The notes: generated by a model from the sequence alone, not told the origin. Shown: positions 6,989-18,925, counted from the stretch's first letter. The stretch is DNA of 64,000 bases from Sporosarcina ureae (GCF_002101375.1 NZ_CP015207.1:2372001-2436000); one strand, 5' to 3'. Numbers and translations: made by a program.

Positions 6989-8179
6989 ATGAGAACAGTT
7001 ATTTTACAAGGTGCTAGAACACCATTTGGAAAATTAAGCGGTGCATTGCAATCACAAACAGCAAGCGATCTAGGGGGCATTGCGATCAAAGAAGCATTGG
7101 CCCGTGCTGGCGTACAAGGCGATCAAGTGGATGAAGTGATTATGGGGACTGTTTTACAAGCAGGGCAAGGGCAGATTCCTTCACGTCAAGCAGCTGTCAA
7201 AGGTGGCATTCCATATGGCGTCAAAACGGAAACGATCAATAAAGTATGCGCTTCCGGAATGCGCAGTATCACACTTGCTGACCAGCTAATTCGTCTTGGT
7301 GATGAGACAACAATTGTCGCAGGCGGTATGGAATCGATGACCAATGCACCCTATTATGCAAATGTCCGTTCAGGTTTGAAAATGGGCGATAGCACATTGG
7401 TAGATGGCATGATTTATGATGGATTGACGTGTTCATTCTCCGAAGGCAATGTTCACATGGGCACATACGGAAACAGGACAGCAAACGACTTCTCAGTAAG
7501 CCGTGAAACGCAGGACAAATGGTCATTACGTAGTCATGAACGCGCACTGGAAGCGATGGAAAAAGGAGTGTTCGCAGAGGAGATCGTTGGAGTTAGCATT
7601 CCTCAACGTAAAGGTGATCCAATCGTTGTGACAGAAGATGAAGGCCCACGTAGAGGCAGTTCACTTGAAGCATTGGCGAAACTACGCCCAGCGTTCGGTA
7701 AAGACGGTAGTGTCACAGCTGGAAACGCACCCGGCATTAACGACGGTGCATGTGCTGTAGTGTTAATGAATGAAGACGAAGCGAAAAAGCAAGGCAAAGA
7801 ACCGCTTGCTATTATTCTTGGTCACGCGGAAGTAGCCATCGAACCGGAACGTTTCCCAGAAACACCAGGTCACGTCATTAAGGCATTACTTGAGAAAACA
7901 GGGAAAACAGCAGACGACATTGATTTATACGAAATCAATGAAGCATTCGCAGTCGTTGCGCTCGCAAGCTCACAAATTGCTGGACTGGACGAAGAAAAAG
8001 TGAACGTCAATGGTGGCGCAGTCGCACTAGGTCACCCAATCGGTGCAAGCGGAGCGCGTGTTGTACTTACATTGGCGAATGAACTAAAACGTCGCGGTGG
8101 TGGAATCGGTATCGCAGCAATCTGTTCAGGTGGCGGCCAAGGCGATGCGATCATGATTGAAGTACCCAAAACTAACTGA
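6989..8179 (+). CDS. mmgA: Acetyl-CoA C-acetyltransferase (thiolase)
   Basis: A 396-residue type II thiolase that cleaves or forms acetoacetyl-CoA/3-ketoacyl-CoA. The acylated cysteine is in INKVCASGMR (Cys87). The GHPIGASGAR histidine motif and the C-terminal catalytic ICSGGGQGDA are intact, as is NEAFA. It is the first gene of an mmgABC-like beta-oxidation set, followed by 3-hydroxybutyryl-CoA dehydrogenase after 15 bp. TAGGGGGAA precedes ATG 6989. It could equally be called a generic acetyl-CoA acetyltransferase (thlA-like). Confidence 0.93.
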   Translation: MRTVILQGARTPFGKLSGALQSQTASDLGGIAIKEALARAGVQGDQVDEVIMGTVLQAGQGQIPSRQAAVKGGIPYGVKTETINKVCASGMRSITLADQLIRLGDETTIVAGGMESMTNAPYYANVRSGLKMGDSTLVDGMIYDGLTCSFSEGNVHMGTYGNRTANDFSVSRETQDKWSLRSHERALEAMEKGVFAEEIVGVSIPQRKGDPIVVTEDEGPRRGSSLEALAKLRPAFGKDGSVTAGNAPGINDGACAVVLMNEDEAKKQGKEPLAIILGHAEVAIEPERFPETPGHVIKALLEKTGKTADDIDLYEINEAFAVVALASSQIAGLDEEKVNVNGGAVALGHPIGASGARVVLTLANELKRRGGGIGIAAICSGGGQGDAIMIEVPKTN

Positions 8180-8194
8180 CCGGGGGCATTCCAG

Positions 8195-9046
8195 ATGACA
8201 ATTGAAAAAGTATTTGTAATTGGCGCAGGACAAATGGGCGGAGGAATTGCTCAAGTCTGCGCACAGGCGGGCTATCAAGTAACTCTTCATGATCTCAATG
8301 AAGAAGCATATGACCGAGGTTTTAAAGTCATCACGAAAAACTTAACGCGCAACGTGGAAAAAGGCCGTATGACTGAGGAAGAGAAAGAAGCCGTCCTCGG
8401 TCGTTTCACAAAATCACTAGATATGCAAAATGCGAAAGATGCCGACATCGTCATCGAAGCGGCAGTTGAAAATATGGCAATCAAAACAAAGATCTTCGCA
8501 GAGCTAGATGAGATCACACCGGAACATACTATTTTAGCGACGAACACATCTTCATTGCCCATCACGGAAATCGGTGCGGCTACAAAACGTCCAGGAAAAG
8601 TAATTGGTATGCACTTCATGAATCCAGTACCAGTCATGCAGCTTGTCGAAGTCATCCGCGGACTTGCAACAGATGATGATGTCTACGAAGCAGTTGAAGA
8701 GATGACGAAAAAGCTCAACAAAACACCTGTTGAAGTAAACGATGCACCCGGCTTTGTCGCAAACCGTGTGTTGATGCCGATGATCAACGAAGCGATCTTC
8801 ACATTATACGAAGGTGTCGCAACGAAAGAAGCGATTGACGATGTTATGAAAATGGGGATGAATCATCCGATGGGGCCACTGCAACTGGCAGATTTCATTG
8901 GACTCGACACATGCCTCTACATTATGGAAACATTGTATGAAGGATTCGGCGACTCGAAATATCGTCCATGCCCATTGTTACGTAAATACGTCAAAGCAGG
9001 TTGGCACGGCAAAAAAACAGGGCGCGGTTTCTATTCATACGAATAA
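8195..9046 (+). CDS. mmgB: 3-hydroxybutyryl-CoA dehydrogenase
   Basis: A 283-residue NAD(P)-dependent dehydrogenase of the HbdH/MmgB family. The Rossmann motif VIGAGQMGGGIAQVCAQAGY is at the N-terminus, the NTSSLPIT and GMHFMNPVPVM segments contain the catalytic Ser/His region, and APGFVANRVLMP is conserved. It interconverts 3-hydroxybutyryl-CoA and acetoacetyl-CoA, the substrate of the preceding thiolase. It is co-transcribed with its neighbours, with 15- and 32-bp gaps. Confidence 0.93.
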   Translation: MTIEKVFVIGAGQMGGGIAQVCAQAGYQVTLHDLNEEAYDRGFKVITKNLTRNVEKGRMTEEEKEAVLGRFTKSLDMQNAKDADIVIEAAVENMAIKTKIFAELDEITPEHTILATNTSSLPITEIGAATKRPGKVIGMHFMNPVPVMQLVEVIRGLATDDDVYEAVEEMTKKLNKTPVEVNDAPGFVANRVLMPMINEAIFTLYEGVATKEAIDDVMKMGMNHPMGPLQLADFIGLDTCLYIMETLYEGFGDSKYRPCPLLRKYVKAGWHGKKTGRGFYSYE

Positions 9047-9078
9047 ATGAATTAAGTTGAAAGCAAGAGGTGAAAAGG

Positions 9079-10215
9079 ATGGACTTTACATTAACAGAAG
9101 AACAACTAATGATGCGCCAAATGGTTCGTGATTTCGCAAAAAACGAGATCGAACCTTGGATTCCACGGATGGAAGATGGGGAATTTCCACGTGAACTACT
9201 AGAAAAAATGGGTGAGCTCGGATTGATGGGAATTACAGCACCTGAACAGTATGGAGGTTCAGAAATGGACTTCTTGTCATATATCATCGCAATTCACGAA
9301 CTATCAAAAGTCAGCGCCGTCATGGGAGTCGTGTTGTCTGTTCATACTTCTGTTGGAATGAATCCGATCCTCTACTTTGGTACGGAAGAACAAAAGAATC
9401 GCTACTTGCCAAAAATGGCATCCGGTGAATACTTGGGTGCATTTTGCCTGACAGAAGCATCGTCCGGATCAGACGCAGGTTCATTGAAAACGAAAGCGAA
9501 GCGAGTTGACGACCATTACATAATCAATGGCTCGAAAATGTTCATCACAAACGGTGGGGAAGCGGACGTCTACATCGTCTTTGCTAACACCGCTCCTGAA
9601 AAAGGAACGTATGGCATCACCGCATTCATTGTTGACCGGGATACACCGGGATTATCTATAGGCAAAGATGAAAAGAAAATGGGTCTACACGGCTCGCGAA
9701 CCGTCGCGCTTAGCTTCGACAATATGAAAGTACCTGTGGAAAATAGACTGGGTGAAGAAGAAGGCGGCTTCAAAATCGCCATGGCCAATCTTGACATCGG
9801 TCGAATCGGTATCGCCGCTCAAGCGTTAGGCATAGCAGAAGCCTCACTAGAAGCTGCCGTTGCCTATGCAAAAGAACGCGAGCAATTCGGCAAACCCATC
9901 GCAGCCAATCAAGGCATAGGCTTCAAACTAGCCGACATGGCCACCGCAACAGAAGCGGCTCGACTACTAGTCTACCGCGCAGCTTGGCTACGTTCAGAGG
10001 GTAAACCATGCGGCAAAGAAGCGTCCATGGCCAAACTATTTGCATCCCAAGCCTCCGTAGATAACTCCATAGAAGCCGTCCAAGTATTCGGCGGCTATGG
10101 CTACACGAAGGATTATCCAGTAGAACGTTACTTCCGCGACGCGAAAGTATGCCAAATCTACGAAGGCACAAGCGAAATTCAAAAAGTAGTCATCGCCAAA
10201 CATCTAACAAACTAA
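9079..10215 (+). CDS. mmgC: Acyl-CoA dehydrogenase (first copy)
   Basis: A 378-residue FAD-dependent short/branched-chain acyl-CoA dehydrogenase. The FAD/substrate segment AFCLTEASSGSDAGS, MFITNGGEADVYI and the C-terminal [20 protein letters not shown] and IYEGTSEIQ (with the catalytic Glu) are all present. ATG 9079 is preferred to GTG 9070 because AGAGGTG sits about 7 bp before it. The protein is clearly paralogous to the product of 10545-11684, suggesting two chain-length or branched specificities. Confidence 0.92.
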   Translation: MDFTLTEEQLMMRQMVRDFAKNEIEPWIPRMEDGEFPRELLEKMGELGLMGITAPEQYGGSEMDFLSYIIAIHELSKVSAVMGVVLSVHTSVGMNPILYFGTEEQKNRYLPKMASGEYLGAFCLTEASSGSDAGSLKTKAKRVDDHYIINGSKMFITNGGEADVYIVFANTAPEKGTYGITAFIVDRDTPGLSIGKDEKKMGLHGSRTVALSFDNMKVPVENRLGEEEGGFKIAMANLDIGRIGIAAQALGIAEASLEAAVAYAKEREQFGKPIAANQGIGFKLADMATATEAARLLVYRAAWLRSEGKPCGKEASMAKLFASQASVDNSIEAVQVFGGYGYTKDYPVERYFRDAKVCQIYEGTSEIQKVVIAKHLTN

Positions 10216-10307
10216 CGTTAGAAGCGCTTAGGGGAGCGCATAGTGCGGTGATCCACAACAACTTACTAATATAATGAACTTAGTTTGCTTCAACAAGTTA
10301 TAAGTAG

Positions 10308-10468
10308 GGATTGGAGCGGAAGACAGGGCGACTCCGGGAGGATCAGCCCGATCAGATGAGACAACTAGAGGAGCAAGAGCGAAGCGTTATGAGCACATCT
10401 TTGCACTAGCGACTAGTTAGCTCACCGCGGGCCTCCCGGAAAAGCGTCCCCTTCTGTAGCTCCAATCC
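10308..10468. repeat. Dispersed palindromic element, copy B3
   Basis: The ends GGGATTGGAGCGGA and TAGCTCCAATCCCC form a long imperfect inverted repeat. The GGCGACTCCGGGAGGATCAG segment is the reverse complement of the right arm of copy B1 (15752-15925), so the element lies in the opposite orientation. The interior differs from B1/B2. It separates the two acyl-CoA dehydrogenase genes, and no gene is visible in this gap. Confidence 0.8.
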
Positions 10469-10504
10469 CCAAACCACAAACTAACATCAAGCGTTACTAT
10501 TTCC

Positions 10505-10519
10505 AATGAAACTTTCATT
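10505..10519. promoter_or_regulatory. Perfect inverted repeat before the second acyl-CoA dehydrogenase
   Basis: AATGAAACTTTCATT is a perfect 7+1+7 palindrome about 25 bp upstream of ATG 10545. It could be an operator for the TetR-type regulator encoded downstream, but the sequence differs from the FadR-like sites elsewhere. Confidence 0.35.
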
Positions 10520-10544
10520 AATCAAACAAAAGGGTGGGAGAACA

Positions 10545-11684
10545 ATGGACTTTAAATTATCAGAAGAACACGAAATGATTAGAAAAATGGTACGGGACTT
10601 TGCACAAAAAGAAGTAGCACCAACTGCAGCACAACGAGACGAAGACGAAACTTTCGACATGGACATCTTCCACAAGATGGCCGAACTTGGACTTACAGGC
10701 ATTCCATGGCCGGAAGAATACGGCGGCATCGGTAGCGACTACCTAGCCTACGTCATTGCAGTAGAAGAACTATCTCGTGTTTGCGCATCTACAGGTGTCG
10801 TCTTGTCTGCACACACGTCTCTAGCAGGATGGCCACTATTCAAATACGGTAACGAAGAACAGAAACAAAAATACTTACGTCCACTTGCGGAAGGTACGAA
10901 GATGGGGGCATACTGCCTGACAGAAGCAGGTTCAGGATCAGACGCAGGCGGCATGAAAACTACAGCGAAGCTTGACGGTGATGACTACGTGCTAAATGGC
11001 TCGAAAATCTTCATTACAAATGGCGGGATTGCTGACACATATATCGTTTTTGCTGTAACTGATCCGGAATCCAAACATAAAGGAACAAGCGCATTCATTG
11101 TAGAAAGCACTTTTGAAGGATTCTCTGTAGGTAAGAAAGAAAAGAAAATGGGAATACGTTCTTCGCCGACAACAGAAGTCGTATTAGATAACTGTCGCGT
11201 GCCAAAAGAAAACCTTCTTGGAGAAGAAGGGGACGGATTCATTATCGCAATGAAAACGCTCGATGGCGGACGTAATGGAATTGCTGCTCAAGCAGTGGGT
11301 ATTGCACAAGGCGCACTTGACGCTGCTGTCGATTACTCGAAAGAACGTACACAATTCGGCAAGCCGATCGTGGCCAACCAAGGCATTAGTTTTAAATTAG
11401 CAGATATGGCGACAGCGATAGAAGCATCTCGTCTGTTGACATACCAGGCTGCATGGCTCGAAACTAACGACTTGCCATACGGTAAAGCGTCTGCCATGGC
11501 GAAACTAATGGCTGGTGACACAGCAATGAAAGTCACAACAGAAGCCGTTCAAGTATTCGGTGGCTACGGTTATACAAAAGATTATCCAGTGGAGCGCTAT
11601 ATGCGTGACGCAAAAATCACGCAAATTTATGAAGGTACTCAAGAAATTCAACGTCTCGTCATTTCTCGTATGCTGACGAAATAA
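10545..11684 (+). CDS. acdA: Acyl-CoA dehydrogenase (second copy)
   Basis: A 379-residue acyl-CoA dehydrogenase with the same landmarks as the upstream paralogue: [48 protein letters not shown] and [11 protein letters not shown]. The start is ATG 10545 with a GGGTGGGAG site; an upstream in-frame ATG has no such site. It is followed after 16 bp by the TetR regulator and then icmF, so it may oxidise isobutyryl- or butyryl-CoA in branched-chain metabolism. Substrate cannot be set from sequence. Confidence 0.92.
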   Translation: MDFKLSEEHEMIRKMVRDFAQKEVAPTAAQRDEDETFDMDIFHKMAELGLTGIPWPEEYGGIGSDYLAYVIAVEELSRVCASTGVVLSAHTSLAGWPLFKYGNEEQKQKYLRPLAEGTKMGAYCLTEAGSGSDAGGMKTTAKLDGDDYVLNGSKIFITNGGIADTYIVFAVTDPESKHKGTSAFIVESTFEGFSVGKKEKKMGIRSSPTTEVVLDNCRVPKENLLGEEGDGFIIAMKTLDGGRNGIAAQAVGIAQGALDAAVDYSKERTQFGKPIVANQGISFKLADMATAIEASRLLTYQAAWLETNDLPYGKASAMAKLMAGDTAMKVTTEAVQVFGGYGYTKDYPVERYMRDAKITQIYEGTQEIQRLVISRMLTK

Positions 11685-11700
11685 CAGGAGGTCTAATGCA

Positions 11701-12318
11701 ATGCCGAAACATGAAGTGAAATCTACCGTCAAAGATGAAGAACTTATTCAGAAGCGACGCGCACAAATTAGTCGGGGCGCTGTGAAATTATTTATCGACA
11801 AAGGATTTCACCGAACGACTACACGTGAAATTGCCAAAGAAGCGGGCTTCAGTATTGGCACATTATACGAGTATATTCGGACAAAAGAAGATGTTCTGTA
11901 TCTTGTCTGTGACAATATTTATAATGAAGTCAATGTTCGTTTATCTGAGCTCGATAATAATGACAACACGGTAGAAGGGCTACGTGTGGCGATTGCACGG
12001 TATTACGAAGTCATCGATCAAATGTCGGATGAGTTTCTCGTCATGTACCAAGAGTCGAAATCGTTACCGAGCGAAGCGCTTCGGTATGTACTTACTAAAG
12101 AACTAGAAATGGTCGAGCAATTTGAGACGATCATACGGAAGTGCATGGAAGCTGGGAATCTACGCATCGGACCGGATGAAGTATCATTGATCGCGCATCA
12201 TATCCTCGTTTCGGGCCAAATGTGGTCATTCAGAAGATGGGCACTGCGCAGAGAATATACTTTACAACGCTACATTGAGATACAAACTGATCAAATTATC
12301 AAAGGTTTAGAGAAATAA
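11701..12318 (+). CDS. fadR: TetR/AcrR family regulator, FadR-like
   Basis: A 205-residue TetR-family repressor. The helix-turn-helix segment is near residues 25-70 (GAVKLFIDKGFHRTTTREIA, then IGTLYEYIRTKEDVLY). The C-terminal ligand domain has no clear signature. Its place in an acyl-CoA cluster and two nearby 18-bp sites resembling FadR operators suggest acyl-CoA-responsive repression of fadF and the thiolase operon. AGGAGG lies before ATG 11701. The name is by context and similarity, not proof. Confidence 0.8.
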   Translation: MPKHEVKSTVKDEELIQKRRAQISRGAVKLFIDKGFHRTTTREIAKEAGFSIGTLYEYIRTKEDVLYLVCDNIYNEVNVRLSELDNNDNTVEGLRVAIARYYEVIDQMSDEFLVMYQESKSLPSEALRYVLTKELEMVEQFETIIRKCMEAGNLRIGPDEVSLIAHHILVSGQMWSFRRWALRREYTLQRYIEIQTDQIIKGLEK

Positions 12319-12386
12319 ATAACTTGCGGACTCTGCCATGAAGATATTCGTGGCGGTGGTCAGCATGTACGGAAGGTGGAAGGCAA

Positions 12387-15300
12387 ATGGTAACTGAGGA
12401 AATCTATAAACCGAAACACCATATTCGTTTCGTGACGGCATCTAGTTTATTCGACGGGCATGATGCATCGATCAACATCATGCGCAGAATATTACAGGCA
12501 ACCGGAGCGGAAGTTATTCATCTCGGACATAATCGATCTGTTGAGGAAGTTGTAAACGCTGCCATTCAAGAAGATGTACAAGGAATCGCTATGTCTTCCT
12601 ACCAAGGCGGTCATGTGGAGTATTTCAAATACATGCATGACTTGTTGAAGGAAAGAGGCGCTTCCCATATTAAAATATTCGGCGGTGGTGGAGGAGTCAT
12701 CATCCCGAAAGAAATCAAAGAGTTGCATGAATACGGTATCGAATGGATCTTTTCACCGGAAGACGGTCGGAAACTAGGTCTACAAGGTATGATCAATAAA
12801 ATCATGGAACTATCGGATTTCTCCACGACTCCCGAAAGCGAAGAGGCTAACCTGGAACAACTGACAGCAGAAACGCCAGGTATCCTAGCGAATTTAATCA
12901 CGTACGTAGAAGAAAACCATTTGAACAAAGATGAAGCGACGAAGCAATTACTCGATCGCGCACGCGCCATGTCTAAACAAACGCCAGTACTAGGGATCAC
13001 AGGTACGGGTGGAGCAGGTAAAAGTTCCTTGACAGATGAATTAATTCGTCGTTTCTTGCGTGAGTTCCCTGACAAAAGAGTGGCGATCCTTTCTGTAGAT
13101 CCAACGAAGCAAAAAACGGGCGGTGCTTTACTTGGCGACCGGATTCGTATGAATGCAATCTTTAATAACCGTGTCTACATGCGTAGTCTGGCAACACGTG
13201 GATCACGTTCAGAGTTAACAACGGCTATCCATGACGTCCTTGATATCACAAAAGCGGCTGGCTATGACTTGATAATTGTAGAGACGAGCGGAATTGGGCA
13301 AGGAGATGCACGCATTACGGATGTATCCGACGTTTCGATGTACGTGATGACGAGTGAATTTGGTGCGCCGACACAGTTAGAAAAAATCGATATGATCGAT
13401 TTCGCTGACTTAATTGTTATCAATAAATTTGAGCGAAAAGGTTCGGAAGATGCATTGATTCAAGTACGCAAACAATATCAACGTAGCCATTTGCTATTTG
13501 ATCATGATCTTGACACGATGCCTGTATATGGCACGATTGCAAGTCAGTTTAACGATAAAGGCACCAACACACTTTTTGCAGCGCTTGTTGAAAAACTCAA
13601 CAATGCAACGGATTCTGATTGGACGACAAGTTACACAGACTTCGTGACGAATCAAAAGCAAACCGTCATTATTCCGCCTGACCGTAGCCACTACTTGCGT
13701 GAAATCGCCTCAACAATCCGTAACTACCATGCGAAATCCAAACAGCAAGCAGAGCTGGCACGTCGCGTATTCCAACTTGAAGGTGCGATGGAAGCGGTGA
13801 AAGAAGCAGATTCCAATGAAGCGTTACTAGATTCATTGAATAGCTTGAAAGAAGGCGTCGAAGAGCAATTAACAAGCGAATCGAAGCGTGCTTTAAAAAA
13901 CTGGGGGCCTTTGAAAGAGTCTTATGAGCAGGATGAATATGTCGTGAAAATACGCGACAAAGAAATCCGTACGACGCTTAATACTGTGAGTCTATCTGGC
14001 TTGAAGGTGCCGAAAGTAGTGTTGCCACAATACAAAGATTATGGTGAAATTCTACGCTTTGTATACAGTGAGAACGTTCCTGGTTCATTCCCGTACACTG
14101 GAGGCGTCTTTCCATTCAAACGTGAAGGCGAAGATCCGCGCCGTCAGTTTGCTGGGGAAGGAACACCTGAACGTACGAATCGTCGTTTCCATTATGTCTC
14201 AAAAGACGACGATGCAAAACGTTTATCCACAGCGTTTGACTCTGTAACATTATACGGAGAAGATCCCGATGAGCGTCCTGATATCTACGGAAAAGTTGGC
14301 GAATCAGGCGTGAGCATTTGTACACTTGAAGATATGAAAAAGCTCTATGACGGCTTTGATCTTTGTTCGCCTATGACGTCTGTTTCCATGACAATCAATG
14401 GACCGGCGCCAATTATTTTAGCAATGTTCATGAACGCCGCAATCGATCAGCAAGTACGTAAAAAAGAAGAAGAACTTGGACGGACACTTACTGTCGCAGA
14501 GTTCACTGAAGTACGTGAAATGACATTCCAAACAGTTCGTGGAACAGTACAAGCGGATATTTTGAAAGAAGACCAAGGGCAAAATACATGTATCTTCTCT
14601 ACAGAATTTGCATTGCGTCTAATGGGCGATATCCAACAATATTTCATCGATAAAAAAGTTCGTAATTACTATTCTGTATCGATTTCGGGCTATCATATCG
14701 CAGAAGCAGGTTCGAATCCGATTTCCCAGCTAGCGTTCACACTGGCAAACGGCTTCACATATGTGGAATATTACTTGAGCCGTGGCATGCATATTGACGA
14801 CTTTGCACCAAACCTGTCGTTCTTCTTCTCGAACGGCCTGGATCCCGAGTATACGGTAATCGGTCGCGTGGCGCGTCGCATTTGGGCGATTACGATGCGT
14901 GACAAATACGGAGCGAATGAACGCAGTCAAAAGTTGAAATACCATATTCAAACATCTGGCCGTAGTTTGCATGCTCAAGAAATTGATTTCAACGACATTC
15001 GCACCACGTTACAAGCATTGATGGCGTTGCAAGATAACTGTAACTCGCTCCACACGAATGCATACGACGAAGCCATTACGACACCGACAGAAGAATCTGT
15101 TCGCCGTGCGATGGCAATTCAGATGATCATCATGAAAGAACACGGCTTGTCGAAAAACGAAAATCCGCTTCAAGGGGCTTACATTATCGAAGAAATGACA
15201 AGTCTCGTGGAAGAAGCGGTATTACAAGAATTCGATCGACTGAACGACCGTGGCGGTGTACTTGGCTCTATGGAGACACAGTACCAGCGCGGCAAGATTC

Positions 15301-15644
15301 AGGAAGAGTCGATGTATTATGAAATGAAAAAACACTCAGGGGAGTTACCGATCATCGGCGTCAATACGTACTTGAATCCGAATCCGCCATCTGAGGAAGA
15401 TATCGATAATATGGAGTTGGCCCGTGCGACACAACAAGAAAAAGAGTCCCAAATTACCAACTTGCGCGCTTTCCAAGCCCAGCATGCTGACGAAGCAGAC
15501 CAAGCGCTTGCTGATCTTCAGGAAGTGGCGATTACAGGAGGCAATGTATTCGCTGAGTTGATGAAGACTGTGCGAGTAGCCAGCCTTGGACAAATTACTA
15601 ACGCACTTTATGAAGTAGGCGGGCAGTACCGCCGTAATATGTAA
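12387..15644 (+). CDS. icmF: Fused isobutyryl-CoA mutase with MeaI-like G-protein chaperone
   Basis: A 1085-residue three-part protein. An N-terminal B12-binding domain ([27 protein letters not shown]) comes first. A MeaI-type GTPase chaperone follows, with P-loop [12 protein letters not shown] near residue 202. The C-terminal mutase TIM barrel contains [19 protein letters not shown]. IcmF interconverts isobutyryl-CoA and butyryl-CoA using adenosylcobalamin, linking valine catabolism or branched fatty acids to beta-oxidation; some members also act on isovaleryl-CoA. Its cofactor could come from the cob genes at the left end. The GGAAGG ribosome site and a strong downstream terminator define the unit. 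Confidence 0.95.
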   Translation: MVTEEIYKPKHHIRFVTASSLFDGHDASINIMRRILQATGAEVIHLGHNRSVEEVVNAAIQEDVQGIAMSSYQGGHVEYFKYMHDLLKERGASHIKIFGGGGGVIIPKEIKELHEYGIEWIFSPEDGRKLGLQGMINKIMELSDFSTTPESEEANLEQLTAETPGILANLITYVEENHLNKDEATKQLLDRARAMSKQTPVLGITGTGGAGKSSLTDELIRRFLREFPDKRVAILSVDPTKQKTGGALLGDRIRMNAIFNNRVYMRSLATRGSRSELTTAIHDVLDITKAAGYDLIIVETSGIGQGDARITDVSDVSMYVMTSEFGAPTQLEKIDMIDFADLIVINKFERKGSEDALIQVRKQYQRSHLLFDHDLDTMPVYGTIASQFNDKGTNTLFAALVEKLNNATDSDWTTSYTDFVTNQKQTVIIPPDRSHYLREIASTIRNYHAKSKQQAELARRVFQLEGAMEAVKEADSNEALLDSLNSLKEGVEEQLTSESKRALKNWGPLKESYEQDEYVVKIRDKEIRTTLNTVSLSGLKVPKVVLPQYKDYGEILRFVYSENVPGSFPYTGGVFPFKREGEDPRRQFAGEGTPERTNRRFHYVSKDDDAKRLSTAFDSVTLYGEDPDERPDIYGKVGESGVSICTLEDMKKLYDGFDLCSPMTSVSMTINGPAPIILAMFMNAAIDQQVRKKEEELGRTLTVAEFTEVREMTFQTVRGTVQADILKEDQGQNTCIFSTEFALRLMGDIQQYFIDKKVRNYYSVSISGYHIAEAGSNPISQLAFTLANGFTYVEYYLSRGMHIDDFAPNLSFFFSNGLDPEYTVIGRVARRIWAITMRDKYGANERSQKLKYHIQTSGRSLHAQEIDFNDIRTTLQALMALQDNCNSLHTNAYDEAITTPTEESVRRAMAIQMIIMKEHGLSKNENPLQGAYIIEEMTSLVEEAVLQEFDRLNDRGGVLGSMETQYQRGKIQEESMYYEMKKHSGELPIIGVNTYLNPNPPSEEDIDNMELARATQQEKESQITNLRAFQAQHADEADQALADLQEVAITGGNVFAELMKTVRVASLGQITNALYEVGGQYRRNM

Positions 15645-15658
15645 CGCATCTCAAGAGG

Positions 15659-15700
15659 GGATGTCACAGAAGCCATCACTTCTGGCGGCATCCTTTTTTT
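15659..15700 (+). terminator. Rho-independent terminator of icmF
   Basis: GGATGTCACAGAAG and CTTCTGGCGGCATCC pair around a short loop and are followed by a T8 run, 15 bp after the icmF stop. Confidence 0.9.
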
Positions 15701-15751
15701 TATATGGGATTAAAGTCAAAGTCAGAGTGTAGGTGCATGGGCTAAGTGCAT

Positions 15752-15925
15752 GGGATTGCAACTCCAGCTGGGGACGCGTTCCGGAGGGCGTGGCTTAAGC
15801 CAAGTGAACAGCGAAGGGTTCGCTTTGCCGTATTTCTGTGTGCTTTGCAGAAATTAAGGCATCTGTCCGGGGTCTCAAGGCACACGCTGATCCTCCCGGA
15901 GTCGCCCCAGCTTCCGTTTCAATCC
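15752..15925. repeat. Dispersed palindromic element, copy B1, with structured interior
   Basis: A 174-bp element. Outer arms (CTCCAGCTGGGGACGCGTTC and GAGTCGCCCCAGCTTCCG) are imperfectly complementary, as are GGAGGG and CCTCCC further in. The interior holds small hairpins: AGCGAA-GGG-TTCGCT and ATTTCTG-N8-GCAGAAAT. It is nearly identical in its interior to copy B2 at 19007-19180. Open frames inside are incidental. The element lies between the icmF terminator and a small membrane protein gene. Confidence 0.85.
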
Positions 15926-16073
15926 TTACGAAGGGAGTGGGAGGACACAGAACACTAACTAGATATGGAATGTGAAATACTTTTGTTTTTGGTCTTATTT
16001 AAGGTCAAGTGCAGAATAGATTTTGAAACTGGTTATAGTGGGTGGAAATTAGTAGCAGAGACTCTCATTGCAA

Positions 16074-16141
16074 GGGATTGGCGCGTAGGAGGGGCTCACC
16101 GCGGACGCTCAGGAAAGCGTCCCCTCCGAAGCGCAAATCCC
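16074..16141. repeat. Dispersed palindromic element, short copy B4
   Basis: A 68-bp version with ends GGGATTGGCGCG and GCGCAAATCCC and the internal GGCTCACCGCGG...AAAGCGTCCCC segment shared with B3. It lacks the interior of B1/B2 and looks like a reduced element. The rest of the 15701-16285 gap shows nothing else recognisable. Confidence 0.75.
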
Positions 16142-16285
16142 TTACTGAACACTAATTCCAGCCACTTTATTTTATGTATCCTATGAAACCCAACGCGTTG
16201 TATAAAATTCATTCCTCGTCAAAGTGGATAATTTAGTAAGTTAGTCAGTATAATAAGAACAACAAACAAAAGGGACGTGCTGAAT

Positions 16286-16450
16286 GTGAGATGGTACTAT
16301 CATGCAATTATAATAGCTCTTTTAACTACACTTACACTCATCTTCTACAGCAGCGGACTCGGCGTAATCCCTTTTACCTTTACGGCGGTCTACCTGGGGT
16401 ATTTGACCATTACGGAGTATAGAAATATAAAGAGAAGTAAAAGAATGTAG
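16286..16450 (+). CDS. Small hypothetical membrane protein (54 aa)
   Basis: GTG 16286 to TAG 16450 encodes 54 residues beginning VRWYYHAIIIALLTTLTLIF, with two hydrophobic stretches (roughly residues 6-20 and 24-40) and a basic tail (NIKRSKRM). An AGGGA ribosome site lies 10 bp upstream. I do not recognise the family. It stands alone between repeat elements and rpoE on the same strand. The composition of a short two-helix membrane protein and the ribosome site support it, but conservation must decide. Confidence 0.5.
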   Translation: MRWYYHAIIIALLTTLTLIFYSSGLGVIPFTFTAVYLGYLTITEYRNIKRSKRM

Positions 16451-16517
16451 CATATTGGTAGAAATAACGTATATAATGTACACTATGCTTATATGCTACA
16501 GGACAAAAAACGTCGAT

Positions 16518-16544
16518 CGACCAAATCATTAACTGACTTGGTCG
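16518..16544 (+). promoter_or_regulatory. 11-bp hairpin in the rpoE leader
   Basis: CGACCAAATCA and TGACTTGGTCG are complementary except for one base, around a 5-nt loop, about 40 bp before the rpoE start. There is no T run, so it is not a standard terminator. It could be an operator or an mRNA 5'-end stabiliser. Confidence 0.45.
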
Positions 16545-16584
16545 GTTCAGCGTGTGATTGATAGAAGAAAGGACGTGCCATACA

Positions 16585-17151
16585 TTGAATATCCATGACA
16601 TGACAAAAGAAGAACTTTTGGAAGAATCGTTAATCAACATTACGCACCAAGTACTGACAGAGCGACGTGAATCCCTTACGTTGGCGGAATTGATGGAAGA
16701 GTTCCGTAAACTTACAGGTATAACCGAGAAGGAATTGAAAGCGAAAATGCTTCAATTTTATACAGACCTAAACATCGATGGTAGATTCCTTGCGATCCAA
16801 GACAACCGTTGGGGCTTACGCGAATGGTATCCAGTGGATCAGATCGAAGAAGAAACTGCACCTGTCGTAAAAGTGCGAAAGAAGAAAAAGAAGAAAAAAG
16901 ATTATGACGAAGATGATATCGAAGATGAAGATGATGACGAAGAAGAAATCTTCGATGAGGAATACGTTGAACTTGGCGAAGAAGATGACGCAGACGACGA
17001 AGAAGAGGAAGAAGAGGAAGTAGTCGAAATCGATGAAGATTTAATCGATCCTGACGACGACCTGGAAGTTATTCCTGAAGTAGAACTCGATATCGATGAA
17101 GAAGATGAAGATGAAGAGGAAGAAGAAGAAGAGTACGAGGAAGAGAAATAA
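16585..17151 (+). CDS. rpoE: DNA-directed RNA polymerase delta subunit
   Basis: A 188-residue protein. The N-terminal winged-helix-like HARE domain includes FYTDLNIDGRFLAIQDNRWG and LREWYP. A KKKKKKK basic patch follows, then a C-terminal half almost entirely Asp/Glu, as in Firmicutes delta. Delta displaces RNA from polymerase, speeds recycling and alters sensitivity to the initiating NTP. TTG 16585 is chosen because AAAGGA lies 11 bp upstream; an ATG five codons later is the alternative. The downstream neighbour pyrG is the conserved one. Confidence 0.93.
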   Translation: MNIHDMTKEELLEESLINITHQVLTERRESLTLAELMEEFRKLTGITEKELKAKMLQFYTDLNIDGRFLAIQDNRWGLREWYPVDQIEEETAPVVKVRKKKKKKKDYDEDDIEDEDDDEEEIFDEEYVELGEEDDADDEEEEEEEVVEIDEDLIDPDDDLEVIPEVELDIDEEDEDEEEEEEEYEEEK

Positions 17152-17155
17152 TTTC

Positions 17156-17267
17156 TTGACTTTTAGTGCCCAAAAATATAAGATTTGGATGGGCTCCTGA
17201 AAAGGACACATAAATTCGTGTATACGCGCTCCTAATTGTAGTTACGCTACAAACGGGGCGCTTTTTT
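17156..17267 (+). promoter_or_regulatory. pyrG promoter and CTP-sensing reiterative-transcription attenuator
   Basis: The -35 TTGACT (17156-17161) and -10 TAAGAT (17179-17184) are 17 bp apart. Six bases later the transcript would start GGGCTCC (17191). A terminator follows: GCGCTCCTAATTGTAG pairs with GCTACAAACGGGGCGC (17226-17261), then T6. In B. subtilis pyrG, low CTP stalls polymerase after GGG, extra Gs are added, and the poly-G 5' end pairs with the C/U-rich 5' arm to prevent termination. The GGGC start and the GCUCCU arm here match that mechanism. Confidence 0.88.
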
Positions 17268-17305
17268 GATTGTATATCGACCCTAATAGCTTGGAAAAAG
17301 AATAA

Positions 17306-18922
<1,617 letters not shown>

Positions 18923-18925
18923 AAA

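Noticed and set aside
15746-16186. ORFs of 70 and 73 codons within the B1 and B4 elements
   Set aside because: They lie in palindromic repeat DNA that recurs elsewhere with different frames.
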